Shown here: positions 12,455 through 25,099 of the stretch, in pieces
How positions within the stretch are numbered: the first letter of the stretch is position 1
Layout of the letters: every line of letters starts with the position of its first letter
Assembly (NCBI GenBank): GCA_015680685.1
Contig: MNCI01009462.1
Coordinates: 690,883-754,882 of the forward strand
DNA from: Gnetum montanum
Lineage: Eukaryota > Streptophyta > Gnetopsida > Gnetales > Gnetaceae
Direction of reading: 5' to 3'
Length of the DNA: 64,000 nt
The notes under the pieces: generated by a model
Seen by the model: the letters and a program-made list of their open reading frames with translations, nothing else
Told to the model about the DNA's origin: nothing
Database searches by the model: none
Program-made: the position numbers and the translations under genes

Positions 12455-12652
12455 TTGGTTTGGTTTTCGATATTCCCTTTTGAAAAGTCGATAGTATGTT
12501 TTTGATTTTATTTTTTTTAGATGCTTGGCTTTTAATTCATTGTGAAATAGTAGGCTCCGAATCTTTGCAAGCTGCCCCGGGCATTTCTTTAAATCTTCAA
12601 CTGTCACCTTATTTAACTCTAGAATGTCCGCACCATCTTTGTTTTGGAACAT
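12455..12652 (-). pseudogene. UTP14 gene fragment captured in C1
   Basis: On the minus strand this stretch encodes VEDLKKCPGQLAKIRSLLF followed by ELKAKHLKKIKSKTYYRL. That is the hallmark of UTP14, the small-subunit processome protein of nucleolar 18S rRNA maturation (family consensus, from memory, MRSLLFYxEMKAKxxKKIKSKTYxRL). Only this segment of a protein usually several hundred residues long is present. Just after it, at 12453-12452, stands a good splice donor (AAG|GTAAGG), which suggests that genomic DNA with its intron was picked up, not mRNA. It lies in the same direction as the C1 element. It is a fragment, not a functional gene. Confidence 0.8.
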
Positions 12653-12824
12653 TCAACCATGCCTTTGTGGATGTGAACCAATTAGCAAAAGCTTATCTTA
12701 ATCAACATGGTAGACTTCAAGGTGAAGAAACAAAATCTCAACAATCTCTTTTAAATTTTTCAAAAATCACCATAACCTTATAAAGCCTGTTCCATGAAAT
12801 GGCCAGAAATGTGCCAACATAAGG

Positions 12825-14720
12825 GAGTCTATAACTTTATCCCTTCAACATATGATGTGATTCCCCTCCTTGAATCCCACCACAAACTCATATCCCAGCT
12901 CCTCATGGCAAGGAATCAAACCTTACAGCAACCCATTGTAGAGCCTCAAAACGGAGACGAGGAAGATGACTTCATATCTCAATTTGAACATGGAGATTCG
13001 TATCATACTCTCAGTCCTCAAACTTATGAAAACCAATTATTCCACCCTTTCATGGGAGAGACTATGTTTCTTCATTCATTTACAAGCACACAAGCATTTT
13101 TCTCTCAACAAGAACCACCTAGCCTTATGCCTATTTTTCCTATGACCAACACCCAATTCACTATGCCCATCCCTATTATTCCTCTAATTACCACCTTACC
13201 CTCTCTCTCACAAGGACAATCCCAACAACTCCCCTCTCAAGCTAATATGGGAGCGACCTTCCGATCCCAAATAATTGTGATGCCATCCGTGATATCCACT
13301 TCTACATCTGCCCATTACATACCACGAGTGCAAATCCAAGGAATGCCCTTCACTACTTCAGCTCAACAGTTTCAACGTATTTCCTCACAACTTGTAACTG
13401 GGCAGTGGCCTGCACCTATCATTCAACAACATCATCCGGCTCATTACAGCATACCGCCTGTTACAACCCCATCCATGAATGTCCATCAAGTACAACCTTC
13501 AATAACCCTACAGTCATCTTTCCCACAAATCACACAATAATCTAGCTATCACCATGCATAATCTAACCAACTAGCCAGTTCACCTAGTGCTCAAGAATGG
13601 GTAGAGGCTAGAAAAATGATGTAAGCATTAGCCGATGAGGTAAAGTTCCTCAAAATTGCAAACACTAAAAAATTCAAGGTGATGGATTTTATCAAGATGA
13701 TCCGATTAGCTCTTTAGTTCCACCATTGACTCTACCAAAAATAATTTCATTACCGTAATTGACCAAGTATAATAGAGAGGGAGATCCAAATGCTCACCTG
13801 GTGACATTCCAATTAGAGTGTCTATTACTTCAGACCTGGCCTCATGTAATCCTGCATGTGTTCGCCATGTCCTTAATTGGGAAGGCTTTGGACTAGTATC
13901 GATCCTTACCGCGTAACTCCATATCCTCTTTGGAGGATTTGTTACATCGATTCGTTACCCATTTTAAGTATAACCTAAAGCTTGAAGCCACACTAGACAA
14001 TCTAATCCAAATAAAACAAGCACCATTGGAGCCCATACAAAATTTCATCCAGAGATGGAGCACTTCTCTTAATGAACTTCACAAGCCTATCCCAGAAACG
14101 TATTTACTTACAATCCTCAAGAGTGCCGTGAATGATTTTTTTAAGTTAAAACTCTATTATCTAAACACTCATACTTTGAGTCAGGCATTTGTCCAAATCA
14201 AAAACATAGAAGAGGCAGCACAGACAAGTCATGACCCAGCTTACCTAACTTTCAAAAGCCAACATACAAAGAAAGATAAAGACAAGTCTAAAACAACAGT
14301 TGTAGCAGTGGCAAAGGCATTTCGACCCAACAATGTAGGGTAGAAAGGGAAACAACCTATTGCCCCCACTAGTCATGAAAGAACTTCTTCTACTCCTACA
14401 CCTGAACCCTCCTCATCCTAAATTACTAACAGGAGTCATACTCATAGCTTCGAACGAAAATACCTTTCCTAGTACACACCCTTACCTATGAAGCCTTCAC
14501 AATTACTGGACCAACTTCGAAAGGCTTGGTTGATTCAACATAAGAAAATGTCTCTTGCAGCATCTCAAAGACATGATCGATATTGTGAGTTAGTTAAAAA
14601 TCCAATGTTGGCAACGGCTAATGAACCCCCTATTCCAAGATATTTTAGGTTAGAAAGATTCTGAGTATCACCAATGATGTCGGCATGGAACCGATTACTA
14701 CTTTACCTTAAAACAAGACA
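12825..14720 (+). pseudogene. Element A gag, main part
   Basis: Two long open stretches remain. The first (to 13540) is rich in proline, glutamine, serine and threonine, ending near QPSITLQSSFPQITQ, a low-complexity region typical of gag. The second (13930-14343) is the gag core: LHRFVTHFKYNLKLEATLDN, IQNFIQRWSTSLNELHKPIPE and so on, with a lysine-rich end (KDKDKSK). A further fragment with QLRKAWLIQHKKMS lies at about 14490-14660. Stops at 13541, about 13715 and 14341 break the frame. The gag identity rests on the core pattern and on the protease and polymerase downstream. Confidence 0.75.
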
Positions 14721-16300
14721 TACAACGTATGATTGATAGAGGTGAGATAGTCTTTAATGAGGCCAACCCAGTAAGACCTCAAAATCAGACTATGGAGGTC
14801 TACAAAGACCCTCTTAACACCAAAGAGTTGCCCTATGTGATTAACACCATCCATGTCGGTAATGAACAAGACACCCCACGAAGGCCTTTTGTGATTCGTA
14901 TACCTACTAAAACCGTATCTACAGTAACACCTCCACAAGCTCCTTTTGCCACACATACATCCCCTATGATATGAAAACCATTCATCAGCTGAGTACACAC
15001 GACAGTTGCAACAACAAACGTGCCATCGCAAACCCAACCTACTCCATTTATAATCTGGGTGCTGCAACACTCTAATGTACAACCCCTAACAGCTCCCCTG
15101 TAACCCTCGTGAGAATGCCTTACCAATAGACTAACCAGGGAACGTTTGGTAAAAGAGCATCATGGTCATGAGTTAGGACCACCAAAACCCACACTATTGA
15201 ATTTCATCCCTATGGTTCCAGTTATTGATCAGCCTAGCACAAGTTGTCAAAACAAGAACTCGGGAGTGTCCAGCATCCCAAGCTTAACAGCTACAACTAA
15301 TAACGCGAAAACTCTCCTGCAAGAGATACAAATGTTGGGTTAAATAGATCATGTCTCAACAAATAAAAAAATTCTAAATAGCAAAGACCTGGCCAGTGCC
15401 CTAACTCAGGTTACACAGGCCCTAAAGCAATAGAACACCTCTCTAAGCCTATATGACCTAGTAATGACCTCCCCAGTACACCGGGAAGCTCTAGTGTGTA
15501 TGTTGACTTCAATCCCCATTAGCAAAGACCTTCCCGTAACTAAGCCATCCATTTACGTTGTGTTGTCTCCACATCAGGAATCGAGAAACACATCTCTCAA
15601 ATTTCATGCCAATGACATTAAATGAGATGAAAAAATGAGAGAGGTCACTACCACCCCTATGTTTATAATGATATCAACTAACCAGTTTAATATACATAGG
15701 GTACATGTTGATGACAGAGCGGCAACAAATGTAATACCTTTTCCCATCATTGAATAACTAGGCCTCGCAGAGCAAATGCAGCCAACGACAACATCTTTCT
15801 TGAAATATTTCAGTGGTTTCCATGTCATGGTAAAAGGCATGGTTACCTTGGATTTCATAGCAGGGGACCAGTTCCCCACATCAGCCGGATTTGTGGTCAT
15901 TGATGAGATGTCAGGATTCAATCTAATTCTAGGAAGGCCCTGGTTAGCTCAACTAAAAGCCATATCCTCGTTGATCCATCAAGAAATTCACCTACCTTAC
16001 GAGGGTGCTGAGATCGTCATACACGGGGATGCAGCAACATCACTTACTTCCTCACACGTAGGAATGAACCAAGGGTTAGAGGTTGAACTCTCTGAACCTA
16101 AGCAAGACACCACTAGTGAAACCTTAGACATTAGCCAACTCCAACCTGCGACCTTCCTAAAATGGAAGAGGCATCAGAAGATGCAAACGTAGGAGCCATT
16201 CCCACAGATGTCCCTTGGTTAGAACTACCCTTTGACGTATCCAGTGAAGGGGATGGCGAGTACAAAATCATGCCTACACATCCCACCCTTTACAAAAAAT
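14721..16300 (+). pseudogene. Element A linker and aspartic protease
   Basis: A weakly conserved linker (14729-15350) leads into a protease-like domain. VDDRAATNVIPFPIIE lies at about 15708-15755; the residue after the catalytic aspartate is arginine where a glycine is usual, so the active site is damaged. The open stretch 15776-16192 continues with VTLDFIAGDQFPTSAGFVVID and the signature FNLILGRPWLAQLKAI at about 15916-15963. A stop separates the two halves. Confidence 0.75.
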
Positions 16301-16865
16301 TGTGAAAACTAAAGAAACAAATCAACAACTAAGACAAACTACTGAGCATCTAGAATGACGTTAAACTACCGAGCGTTTGGAATGATGCTAAACTACCAAA
16401 CATCCCCAACGACGTTAAACTAGCCACAGTCAGAAATGGTTGGTTCTTTTTTAAAATTCACCAAAATAGCTACAGTATCACCCTTTTCTTCAACAAAGAT
16501 GCAATAGTCCATCATGACTTTAAACTGATGCGTGTAGCCTGAAATGGCTTTAAAATAGAGCACAGTATACCAACAATTTACCGAAATCCTGCTACGTCAT
16601 TATTGTTTACATTTCACAAATTGCAATTTCCATTTATCTTACATTTACTGGTAATGACTCCATTTTACACTTTCATCCACAAATAAACTAAAAAAAAGCA
16701 AAAAAAAATATATAAATATATGTGATATGGAGTGTTAACGTGGCAATAGGATGACAACATATTACACCATGATCATGTTACATTTGTCTTCACATATTCC
16801 AAAAACAACAACAACAAAACAAACTAACAAAGAAATGACAAGATTGGCGAGACTAACAAGCCAAA
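16301..16865. other. Spacer of element A with a repeated TTAAACTAC phrase
   Basis: No gene is visible. Between about 16330 and 16440 a phrase of the form GAATGACGTTAAACTACCGAGC is repeated three to four times with changes. Similar wording recurs in the same element at about 22480-22520 and, in a related form, near 29500-29790. The rest is A-rich and non-coding. Confidence 0.5.
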
Positions 16866-19800
16866 TCATGCACTAGTATTAGAAGGGGGTTGGTCCCCAA
16901 ACTCCTCTATGTCATCAGCTCCCATCCCACTGGGGCCAGCCTCACCACCATGTCCCTATAAGGATAAAAATAAAAAACAAAAATGAGAAAAACAACAAAA
17001 TAAGTAAACACAGACAAACAGATTAAAAGCACAAGATACTAAAAAAGAAATGATGACTAAAAGCAATAAAATAATGCAAGAAATAAGACATTCACAGGTG
17101 GGGAAGGCCTAAGATTAGCTTCCAGGCACTGTAGAGTCTCTTCTTCGGGCATGCACGCCTAGTCTTTCTCAAGTCTGAGGTCCATATTGGCTAAGGTTTT
17201 GCCCTTGTCCACTAATGACCATGAAGGGCACTAAAGGGAAAACATGCTTGTTGAAGCTTCCTCAGAGGCGTTGATAATGGATCTCTCAGGAGACCCCTCC
17301 ACTTCTATACACTCAGCAAACTTCTCATAGGAAGAGTGCAATCCTAACCCCTCCACGAACATCTCCAACTGGTGATGTTCAACTGATTCTTCCTTGAAAC
17401 CACTTTTTGTATTGGTGCTTATGAACTTTCTGATCCTAGCCCCATTTATGTACCTTGGATGCAAAGGACTTCCAATCATGACACTTCCTATTTAACAAAT
17501 CCATCTGGGCCCTCTATTCAGCTAGATCCCAAATCACCTACACCTTGCTATTCAAGCCTACCCAATAACGTGCATAGGTGATCCCAGATGTACGCCAAGT
17601 ACTATCACCTACTAATCTAGTAGAGGAAAAATCATAATAGGCTTGCAAGTCATTCCTCTTCTCTGTCACCTTCTCCAGATTTTCCTTCAATGAATTTCAA
17701 GCCATAACTATTCAATTGAGCGCCTGTAGGTCCAGAGAGACTTGGCATTTGGAACAACACAACCTAAAACCGCATCATAAATCCTTCTTGGAATTTGCTC
17801 AATATCTTTGGGCAATTTCGGGAGGCCATCAATATGGATAGCCTTGGAAGGACTCTAGTGAAGCTTGGCACCTACAAGTAGAAACACAACACATGTGAGC
17901 CAACAAGAGATCTCCAATAGATGCAAAAACATAATGAACTCAAGCCCTTGGTATAAAGTACACACCTAATTCAGGATGAGCCTGTTGCAAATAAACAACA
18001 ACATCATTGACGATGCCAGTAAAAAAGTCTACTTTATTGGGCATCTCATGCCATAGCCTCAATAGATCGGTGGATGTTGAATCTATATGGGAAGGCACCT
18101 CAACTGGGGCCTCTAACTTTGACCCATCCGCCTAAGATGCATATGCTTCGAGTGCTTCAGCATCCATGTTTGATATTAAGAAGAGGCATGATAATCAAAA
18201 TAATTTACAAACCTAAAAAGTACGAAATGCAGATCAAACTAACAAGACTTACCAAGCAGCCCTTTGTTGGTCAGCTCAGGTGGATCACCAAGGTGTAGAG
18301 ACCCATCAAAGAAATCATCAAAGATACCTTTCTCCTCACTTGAATGCTTAAGGGCATCTAAAGCCTCTGCAAGTGTCACTCCCATGGTATCCATTTCATC
18401 CTCTCCCCACAAGATGGGAATAGCCCCAACTAATTCTTCTCTCATTTCCTCCTCTTCGTCACACCCAATGATAACCGTTTCAAGCTCACCCATTGGAGCT
18501 AACTCTTCCCTTTCCCTCTTGGGGGTATCCTTTGTTAACACCAACAAATCTAAAGTTAGCATGACATAATAGGTAAGCACATTTAAGTAAGAAAATAAAT
18601 TCAAAAAGCCATAAAAAACACTTAAAGTAAAAAATAATAATAAAAATACTTACCTGCTCCTGGTAAGATGAATTGAATCTTCTTTGCCTTCGACAGTCTT
18701 GCCTCAATAATAGGTTCCCTTGAACACTTAGCCTTTTTTACCTTAGCCTTGGCCTTCCTGATAGTCCCTTGAATCAAGCGCTTAGCTCTCCTAACAGTTG
18801 TATGTAGTTTCGGCGGTTCCAACCCCAAGCTATCACGCGAGTGGTGGGAGCAACTGGCTGCACCCCCTGTGGTGACAGAGACTAATTCTTTGATGCCTTC
18901 GGGTGGGTCTTACGATCTAGTGGTGTTACATAGATGACAGATCCAAGGGCGAGAAAACTGTGAGTGATCCCTTAACACATAATGGTTATCTCCATAGACC
19001 ACTAAGAACTCGAAAAACCTACAAAGATAGCCCGCGAAAAACGTAAAGATAAAGTGGGACTTAGCATCAACATTGGAGCGTAGCCTAATAATCTCTCCAC
19101 AGAGGCCTAATACAAGGAACTACACCCAATTGTAGCACATGCCAATCTCCAAGACTAAGCGCATAACATGTGCAAACTCAATCCCAAGACTTCTTGCTTG
19201 GGAAAGAGACTTAGGGAATGCTCGTGCTCTAAAGAGCGGGTACAAAAAAATTTACCTCTATCAAGCGAGTGTCAGCTTACATGGAAAAACCCTTTGCACC
19301 CCGTGGTACACCTAGCCAGTCTTCAAGTTCCTTGATCACATGGCCTTCTCTAGTTCCTCTATCCACCACCACCTTAGCACCATCCACTAGTACACCGAAG
19401 AGATTGGAAAAGAATTTGGCAATTAGGTGGAAAGACACCTTAACTCCCCGAATTGGTGTAGTAAAATAAGAGACATCATCGTTAAAAGAGTCAATGATGG
19501 AAACCATTTCAGTCATAGGAACGCTAGGAGTCAAGGTAGTAAATAGGTCCATCAAGCCCACGTTGGTAAGATGGCTGATGATTTTTTCAGGTGCCTTATT
19601 GTACAACCACCGTTGTGACTCCTCTGTCTCTCCAAACTTCATAGAGAGAGTAGCTTCAGTATGCCTAGATATGACAGTAACCTCATCAAGAGGAATGGCC
19701 GCTATATAAAAGACATAGGAGACAATGAGTAAAAATTAAGAATATGATAAGCAATGATGTAACAAAAAATAAAAACCAAGTCTGAAACACAACCATTTAC

Positions 19801-20454
19801 CATTAGTAAATGGAGTAGGCACACTTGTCGCAGAATCAACTATTTGAGGAAAAACATGCCCATCAGGAGACCAATCCTCATGCAGCAAACCGCGAACTTG
19901 ATAACATTCAAGGAACCTAGAGAATTTCCTAGTATAATTGATGATAGCATCCTTGGTCTAGCCTAGCACTGTAGCATGAAGAATGGGGCCCATCATGAAC
20001 ACCTCCAAGGCTGTACGCACTAAGGTAAGCCCACTATCATCCTCATGCAATCCATGCTTAGCAAAATGGGGCCTGCAAAAGAAAAGGATATTCATACGTA
20101 AGCAATGATATAACGTTAAAGGAACCAAAGTTAATACAAGTATAAAAGAGCATACTTGTCTGCTCTGTACACTGTTCTAGGCAGATTCTAGAATAGTGTA
20201 TGTACATGGCAACCTAGGAAAAGTGTGCTACTACTATTGTAATTACTGCAAGATAGCAATCCCCACACATGGGTCAAAGAATGTGTTGGTCTAGGACCTT
20301 CAGGAGCATCCCCCTTGATTACATATGGTCCCTCGTCTATGTCCACAACAAAAGCTAATATGCCCCGTGTTGAGCCAGACAACATGGTCTCAATAATATC
20401 GCGAGTTAGTTGCTCACTCAAATGAGACCATATGACAACGCTAAAATTATGCAA
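16866..20454 (-). pseudogene. Antisense spliced gene inside element A, function unknown
   Basis: Read on the minus strand, a chain of exon-like stretches is separated by textbook GT..AG introns. They include 20454-~20156, 20072-19801 (...SVPTPFTNG), 19701-19281 (AAIPLDEVTVISRHTEATLS to RGAKGFS), about 19240-18900, about 18828-18654 (ending FILPGAG, then GTAAGT), 18549-18253 (DLLVLTKDTPKRERE to NKGLLG), about 17480-17230, and a last exon 16955-16866 ending in a stop after PSNTSA. Introns such as 19800-19702 and 18653-18550 are about 100 bp, with T-rich acceptors. The region TPIRGVKVSF...LEDWLGVPRGA resembles, from memory, the plant retroelement-associated 'putative plant transposon protein' domain. 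A stop at 20188 and others suggest decay. Function unknown. Confidence 0.6.
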
Positions 20455-22671
20455 AATAAATGATAAAAAGGCACCAACATTTAGAAAAAACTATATCACA
20501 TGTGCCCCGATCTGCATGTCATAACTAGGCATGTTCGGTTCCAAAGGGCCGAACCAAGATAGCACACCAACCAGTTCAACCACAATGACAAAAGGCTTAG
20601 GTCCCTTGTATAGAGCCAAAACCTTAGGTAAGTAACTTAAAACATGTAAAACATATAAACTAAAAAAAATAGATAAGGAAAATAAATAAACTTAACAAGT
20701 AAATAATATTCAACACACACACAAGATCACCCCATGAGACAAGAACATCAATATTTGTTTGGTGTATTTAATGCTCACTGGGGAACATTGAGATCCGTTA
20801 AACACTAGACAATAGTTCTTTACAAGTAATATGAAATCAACATTTGCATAAGGATATTTAAATCGCATAGTTCTAAGAAACATAGCATTGACGAGGAGTG
20901 AGCATTCCAATGATTCATGCTATCCTCAATAACTCCTCGCCTTCCTTGCAGCTCACGCTGTGATACGCAAGTTTACGCTCTTGGAAGCTAATGTTGTGAT
21001 ATGGTAGTTTACATTACTGGCAGCTCACACTGCAATGAACACTCCTAGTAGCTCATACTGAAATACACCTTTCTAGCAACTCACACTACAATACACATTC
21101 CTGGCAATTCTTCCAACCCTACAATCTGTAATGTATGCCCTGCAACCCTGCAAACTATGCCTCAACTCACCCAGGGTGCCACAAGGGCAAAAAAATAGAG
21201 ATACTTAATTAATAGAATGATCTGCCCCAATGCTAAAAACAAATCCTACCCTAGAAACACTTGCACCTTGAAAAAAATTTTAGAAATAATTTTTAACATT
21301 CATGCCCTAGAATGCTCATGGTAGGAACCAAAAAGATAGCAACAGGAAAAGGCCCTAAATCTAACACAGTAGGAACCAAAAAGATAGCAATAGGAAACAA
21401 CCCTAAATATAACACAAAAGGAATAAAAAACGTAACAAAATAGCACCCTTGTCGCACAAAAAATTCATCGCTCACGCTGAGGTGCCCTGGGTCACTCATG
21501 TTGGGCACCCTAGGTCGCTCGCATTGGGTGTGACCTAGGTTGCACACGTTGGATGTCCTGGGTTGTTCACGCTGAGCATGCCTTGGCCTATTCATGCCAA
21601 CTATTGATCATCACATAGAAACAAGAAATTTTGTAGGAGCTTTGGCCATCACATACATGTCCCTGCAACTTGCAACTTGCGCCAAAGCCCAAACAAAAAA
21701 ATGGCAAGCCCCGAAAAACCCTATAACACCCTGGATATCTCAAATTTACGACACAAGCTAGGAAACCCAACACAAAAATCAAATCGTTCTTACTTCAAAA
21801 TCTTGTCAAAATGGTGGCCCTAATGGCTGACATGGTTCCTCATGCTACACTAAACAAGAGCAGTTCCTCACACTATGCTAAATAAGAGTGGAAGAAAAAT
21901 GTACCTACGCAGAGTCCCTATCCATGATGAAATCTTGGGTTGGGGAAGGCATTGAAGTAGTTTTTTGCTCTCCTCTATGAACAATAAGCTAGCTTGCTTC
22001 TTCCCCTTTCATTGACTTGTTTCTTCTTTCCCCTTCATCGTCATTACTCATGCTCATGCTACTCTATACCATGGCCACGCTGCCCTGCCAACACTTCCTA
22101 TAGCTCATGCTCCATGCCCTTTCTTGTTGCTCATGCCCCACACCCTGCCTTATTGCTCACACTGTGCTATACACCTAGTTACTCATGCTCTGACGCTAAC
22201 TCACGCTCTACACTTTAATCCCCTTTCACCCTATTTCAACCTATCCCACGTGGCTACATTGCGTTTTTCTCATTGGATGTTTTATTTTCATTATTTTTAT
22301 TACTTCCTACATTGTCTCCATTTTCATGCTCTCGGGATAGTTTATTCTATTCCTTTTTTTATGCATTAATGCCTAAACATTAAAGAAAAAATGAAGTATG
22401 AAAATTGAAAATTCAAAAATCATGAAAAAAAATTATAGCATTAGTATTAACAGGAAATATGAACACCATATGGCCCGGTAAGGCTTAAAACTGCCATGTG
22501 GTCCTGGTATGACATTAAACTACCCCTACGTTCTGTAATTTCATCAAAACATAAATTACACAAAGCTAGTTTACATTTAGCGACTCATTCATCAAGAAAA
22601 TCTTGCTCACGGTGATCCTAGTTTAAATTGGCAAGAACAAGCATCTGGACAACAAGAACCTCTTTTCAACA
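20455..22671. other. Non-coding spacer of element A before reverse transcriptase
   Basis: No protein domain is recognisable on either strand. Patches of imperfect short repeats occur, for example CAGCTCACGCTG-like wording at 20930-21110, GGTCGCTCACGTTGGGC-like wording at 21470-21600, and GCTCATGCTC-like wording at 22040-22210. These echo the CACGCTG vocabulary of the element's own LTR. The minus-strand frame 21293-21595 is a translation of such repeats and not a gene. Confidence 0.5.
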
Positions 22672-23830
22672 TTGTCTATCAATGGATCTCATGGGGCCAT
22701 AAAAAGAACGATTAATCTAGAATTCTTAGATCTAGACTCATCTAATCATGATAATTTTGTGGCATCCATTCAAGAAACATCAAACTACCCTAAGGGTATG
22801 ACTAAAAATTTGGACTTAGAAGCTGACAGCATCACTGAAGATCCCCTTGTTGAAGTCCCCATCACCATGTCTAGTGGTGAAGTTAAAACATTAAAACTCA
22901 GTACTCTACTAAACCCACAACTTACCAATGACATTACACAAGTGCTCAAGAACAACATCAAAACATTTTCTTGGTCATATACTGATATGCCAAGAATGAA
23001 CCCTCGAATCATCTAGCATAACATCATCCTCAATGAAAAACTTAGACTAGTAAAGCAAAAAGCACGAAAGGTTAAACCTGAGGTAGCATTGGCAGTTCGT
23101 AACGAAATCATGAAGCTCTACCAAGCTAGTTTCATCTGAGTTGTTGACTATGTTGATTAGGTATCCAACATTGTTGTAGTCCCCAAAAAGAACGGCAACA
23201 TTCACATATGCATTGACTTTCGTGACCTCAACATAGCCACTATAAAGGATGACTTCCCACTACCCACTATCAATCAACTCATTGACTCAACTATTGGGCA
23301 TGCATTATTATCCTTTATGGACAGATTCTCAAGATACAACCAAATCAGGATCAACCCATAACACCAACTTAGGACAACCTTCATGACCCCGTGGGGCACA
23401 TTCTATTATACAATGATGCCATTCGATCTCAAAAACATAGGTGCTACATATCAACGAGCAATGACATATATATTTAGTGACTACATGCTTGATTCGCTCA
23501 ATGATTATGTAGATGACATCGTAGTCAAGTCCAAACCAACTGAGCAACACACAAGGGACTTAGACTTGATACTCAAACGTTGTCTCAAATACGACCTTAG
23601 ACTTAACCTAAAGAAATGCATCTTTTGAGTTAAAACGGGAAAAAATCTTAGCTTCATAGTCTCAGAAATAAGAATATGAGTAGACCCTAATAAGGTTAAA
23701 GCAATAAGTAGTATGCAACCACCTAGGAACCTTACCGAATTACGTGGTCTACAAGGCAGACTACAATTCATAAGATGCTTTATCGCAAGACTAACTGATA
23801 AGTTGAAACCCATGCAGCATTTACTGTAGA
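22672..23830 (+). pseudogene. Element A reverse transcriptase
   Basis: This is a Ty3/gypsy reverse transcriptase with stops. After an upstream tether (22672-23016, ending FSWSYTDMPRMNP), the domain shows VVPKKNGNIHICIDFRDLN (about 23177-23233), LRTTFMTPWGTFYYTMMPFD (about 23367-23426) and the catalytic box YVDDIVVKS at about 23506-23532, with the aspartates intact. It continues through KKCIF and the thumb (RNLTELRGLQGRLQFIRCF). In-frame stops at about 23014, 23138, 23359 and 23626 disable it. It would copy the element RNA into DNA. Confidence 0.9.
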
Positions 23831-24699
23831 AGAACTTCCATTTCCAATGGACTCAATAGTGCCAAGAAACCTTTGAGAACATAAAAATAGAGCTGGCTCA
23901 ACTGCCAACAATCTATCCCCCGCAAAGCGATAAACCTTTTTACATCTATCTCACCACATCCGATTCGTCTATTGCATCTATGCTTTGCCAAAAATGAGAA
24001 AATGGAGCTGAGATCCCCATTTACTATTTAAGCCACATCTTAGTTTCCTATGAACAATGATATAATGACGTGGAAAGGTCATGTCTTGCCCTTATCTTTT
24101 CATTAAAAAAGTGGCGACATTACCTCTTTTGCAATCAAGTCAATATCATTTGCAAAGACAACATTCTTCGAGCTATCACCAACAACATCTATGAATCAAG
24201 TAGGATAGCTAGATAGAAGGTGATGATTGCAAATTTTGACCTGTGCTATGTTACTCAATCCTCCACTAAGGGTCAAGCATTAGCCAATCAGTTGACTGCA
24301 TCACCGATGTAAGATCAAGCGACAATCAACCCTGAATTCCCTAATGAGGATATTAACAGCATAGACACGGTGCCTGATAACTATGATGTAATCTTGTACT
24401 TTGATGGAGCATGCACCTCCCAAGGAGGAAGTGCTGCAGCTATCATAATGTATCCTTCTAGAGAAATTTGCCCCTTCACCTATCAGCTAAACTTCCCTTG
24501 TACCAACAAAGTGGCAGAGTACGAAGGTCTTCTTAGAGGTCTTATAATAGCACTAACTTTAGGAATCACACGTCTTGTAGTTCAAGGTGACTCATAGCTA
24601 GTAATCAATCATGTCACAGAGGTCTACGCATGTAAAGCTTCTCACTTACAACCATACTATGATCTAACTAAACACTTGCTAAAAAATTGATCAACGTAG
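23831..24699 (+). pseudogene. Element A connection and RNase H, first part
   Basis: The connection segment (ETFENIKIELAQLPTIYPPQ and on) leads to the plant-type RNase H starting near 24370. The acidic residues are visible in YFDGAC (about 24400), NKVAEYEGLL (about 24505) and VVQGDS (about 24580). The domain is cut after LLKN.. at 24699 by element C2. Removing C2 and one CGTAG restores LINVDVQHIPRNEN, assuming one A has been lost from the A-run at 24681-24686. Confidence 0.85.
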
Positions 24700-25099
24700 T
24701 GTTGGCACATTTTGGCCATTTCATGGAACAGGCTTTATAAGGTTATGGTGATTTTTGAAAAATTTAAAAGAGATTTTTGAGATTCTGTTTCTTCACCTTG
24801 AAGTCTACCATGTTGATTAAGACAAGCTTTTGGCTAATTGGTTCGCATCCACAAAGGCATGGTTGAATGTACCAAAAATCTTAGAGGCCTTGTCCAACTT
24901 GCATCCTTGAACCAACCAATCCACAAAAGTTGCAGAACCTAATTCCAGGGACCATGTTTCCCATATGCAAAAATCACACCATGCCATATTGCCAAGCAGA
25001 AGAATAAAATATTCAAGAAAGAAGGAATCATTCCAATTCTTGACATGAGTATAACGATACAAGAAGTTCCTGGTAAAGAAATTGTGTTGTGTTACCACC

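Larger units (their letters stand above)
9698..12824 (-). mobile_element. Element C1: solo-LTR-like copy carrying a UTP14 fragment
   Basis: The element is 9703-12819 (3117 bp), flanked by a perfect TAAGG duplication (9698-9702, 12820-12824). In its own sense (minus strand) it starts TGTTGGCACATTT at 12819 and ends GGTCGCCAACA at 9703. The first 175 bp match C2. A variable middle holds a UTP14 gene fragment. From about 11400 downward the sequence again matches C2 and C3, with ACACTTGGCAACT-type repeats and a TATA box at 10989-10982. There is no primer site, gag or pol, and only one promoter region. The TG..CA ends with a 5-bp duplication point to integrase-mediated insertion, most simply a solo LTR. 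It interrupts the gag of element A. Confidence 0.8.

Noticed and set aside
12039-12494. Plus-strand frame 12039-12494 and 11602-11880 as genes
   Set aside because: The first overlaps the UTP14 fragment on the other strand and is leucine-rich without any motif. A nearby plus-strand reading (NGPRLEHVLEHLLQDD) faintly recalls plant RING proteins, but it is too short to claim.
9703-12819. C elements as DNA transposons with terminal inverted repeats (TGTTGGC/GCCAACA)
   Set aside because: The inverted repeat is only 7 bp, the ends are TG..CA, the duplication is 5 bp, and a promoter-like TATA region is conserved. This fits an LTR better. No transposase is visible. It remains an alternative to test.
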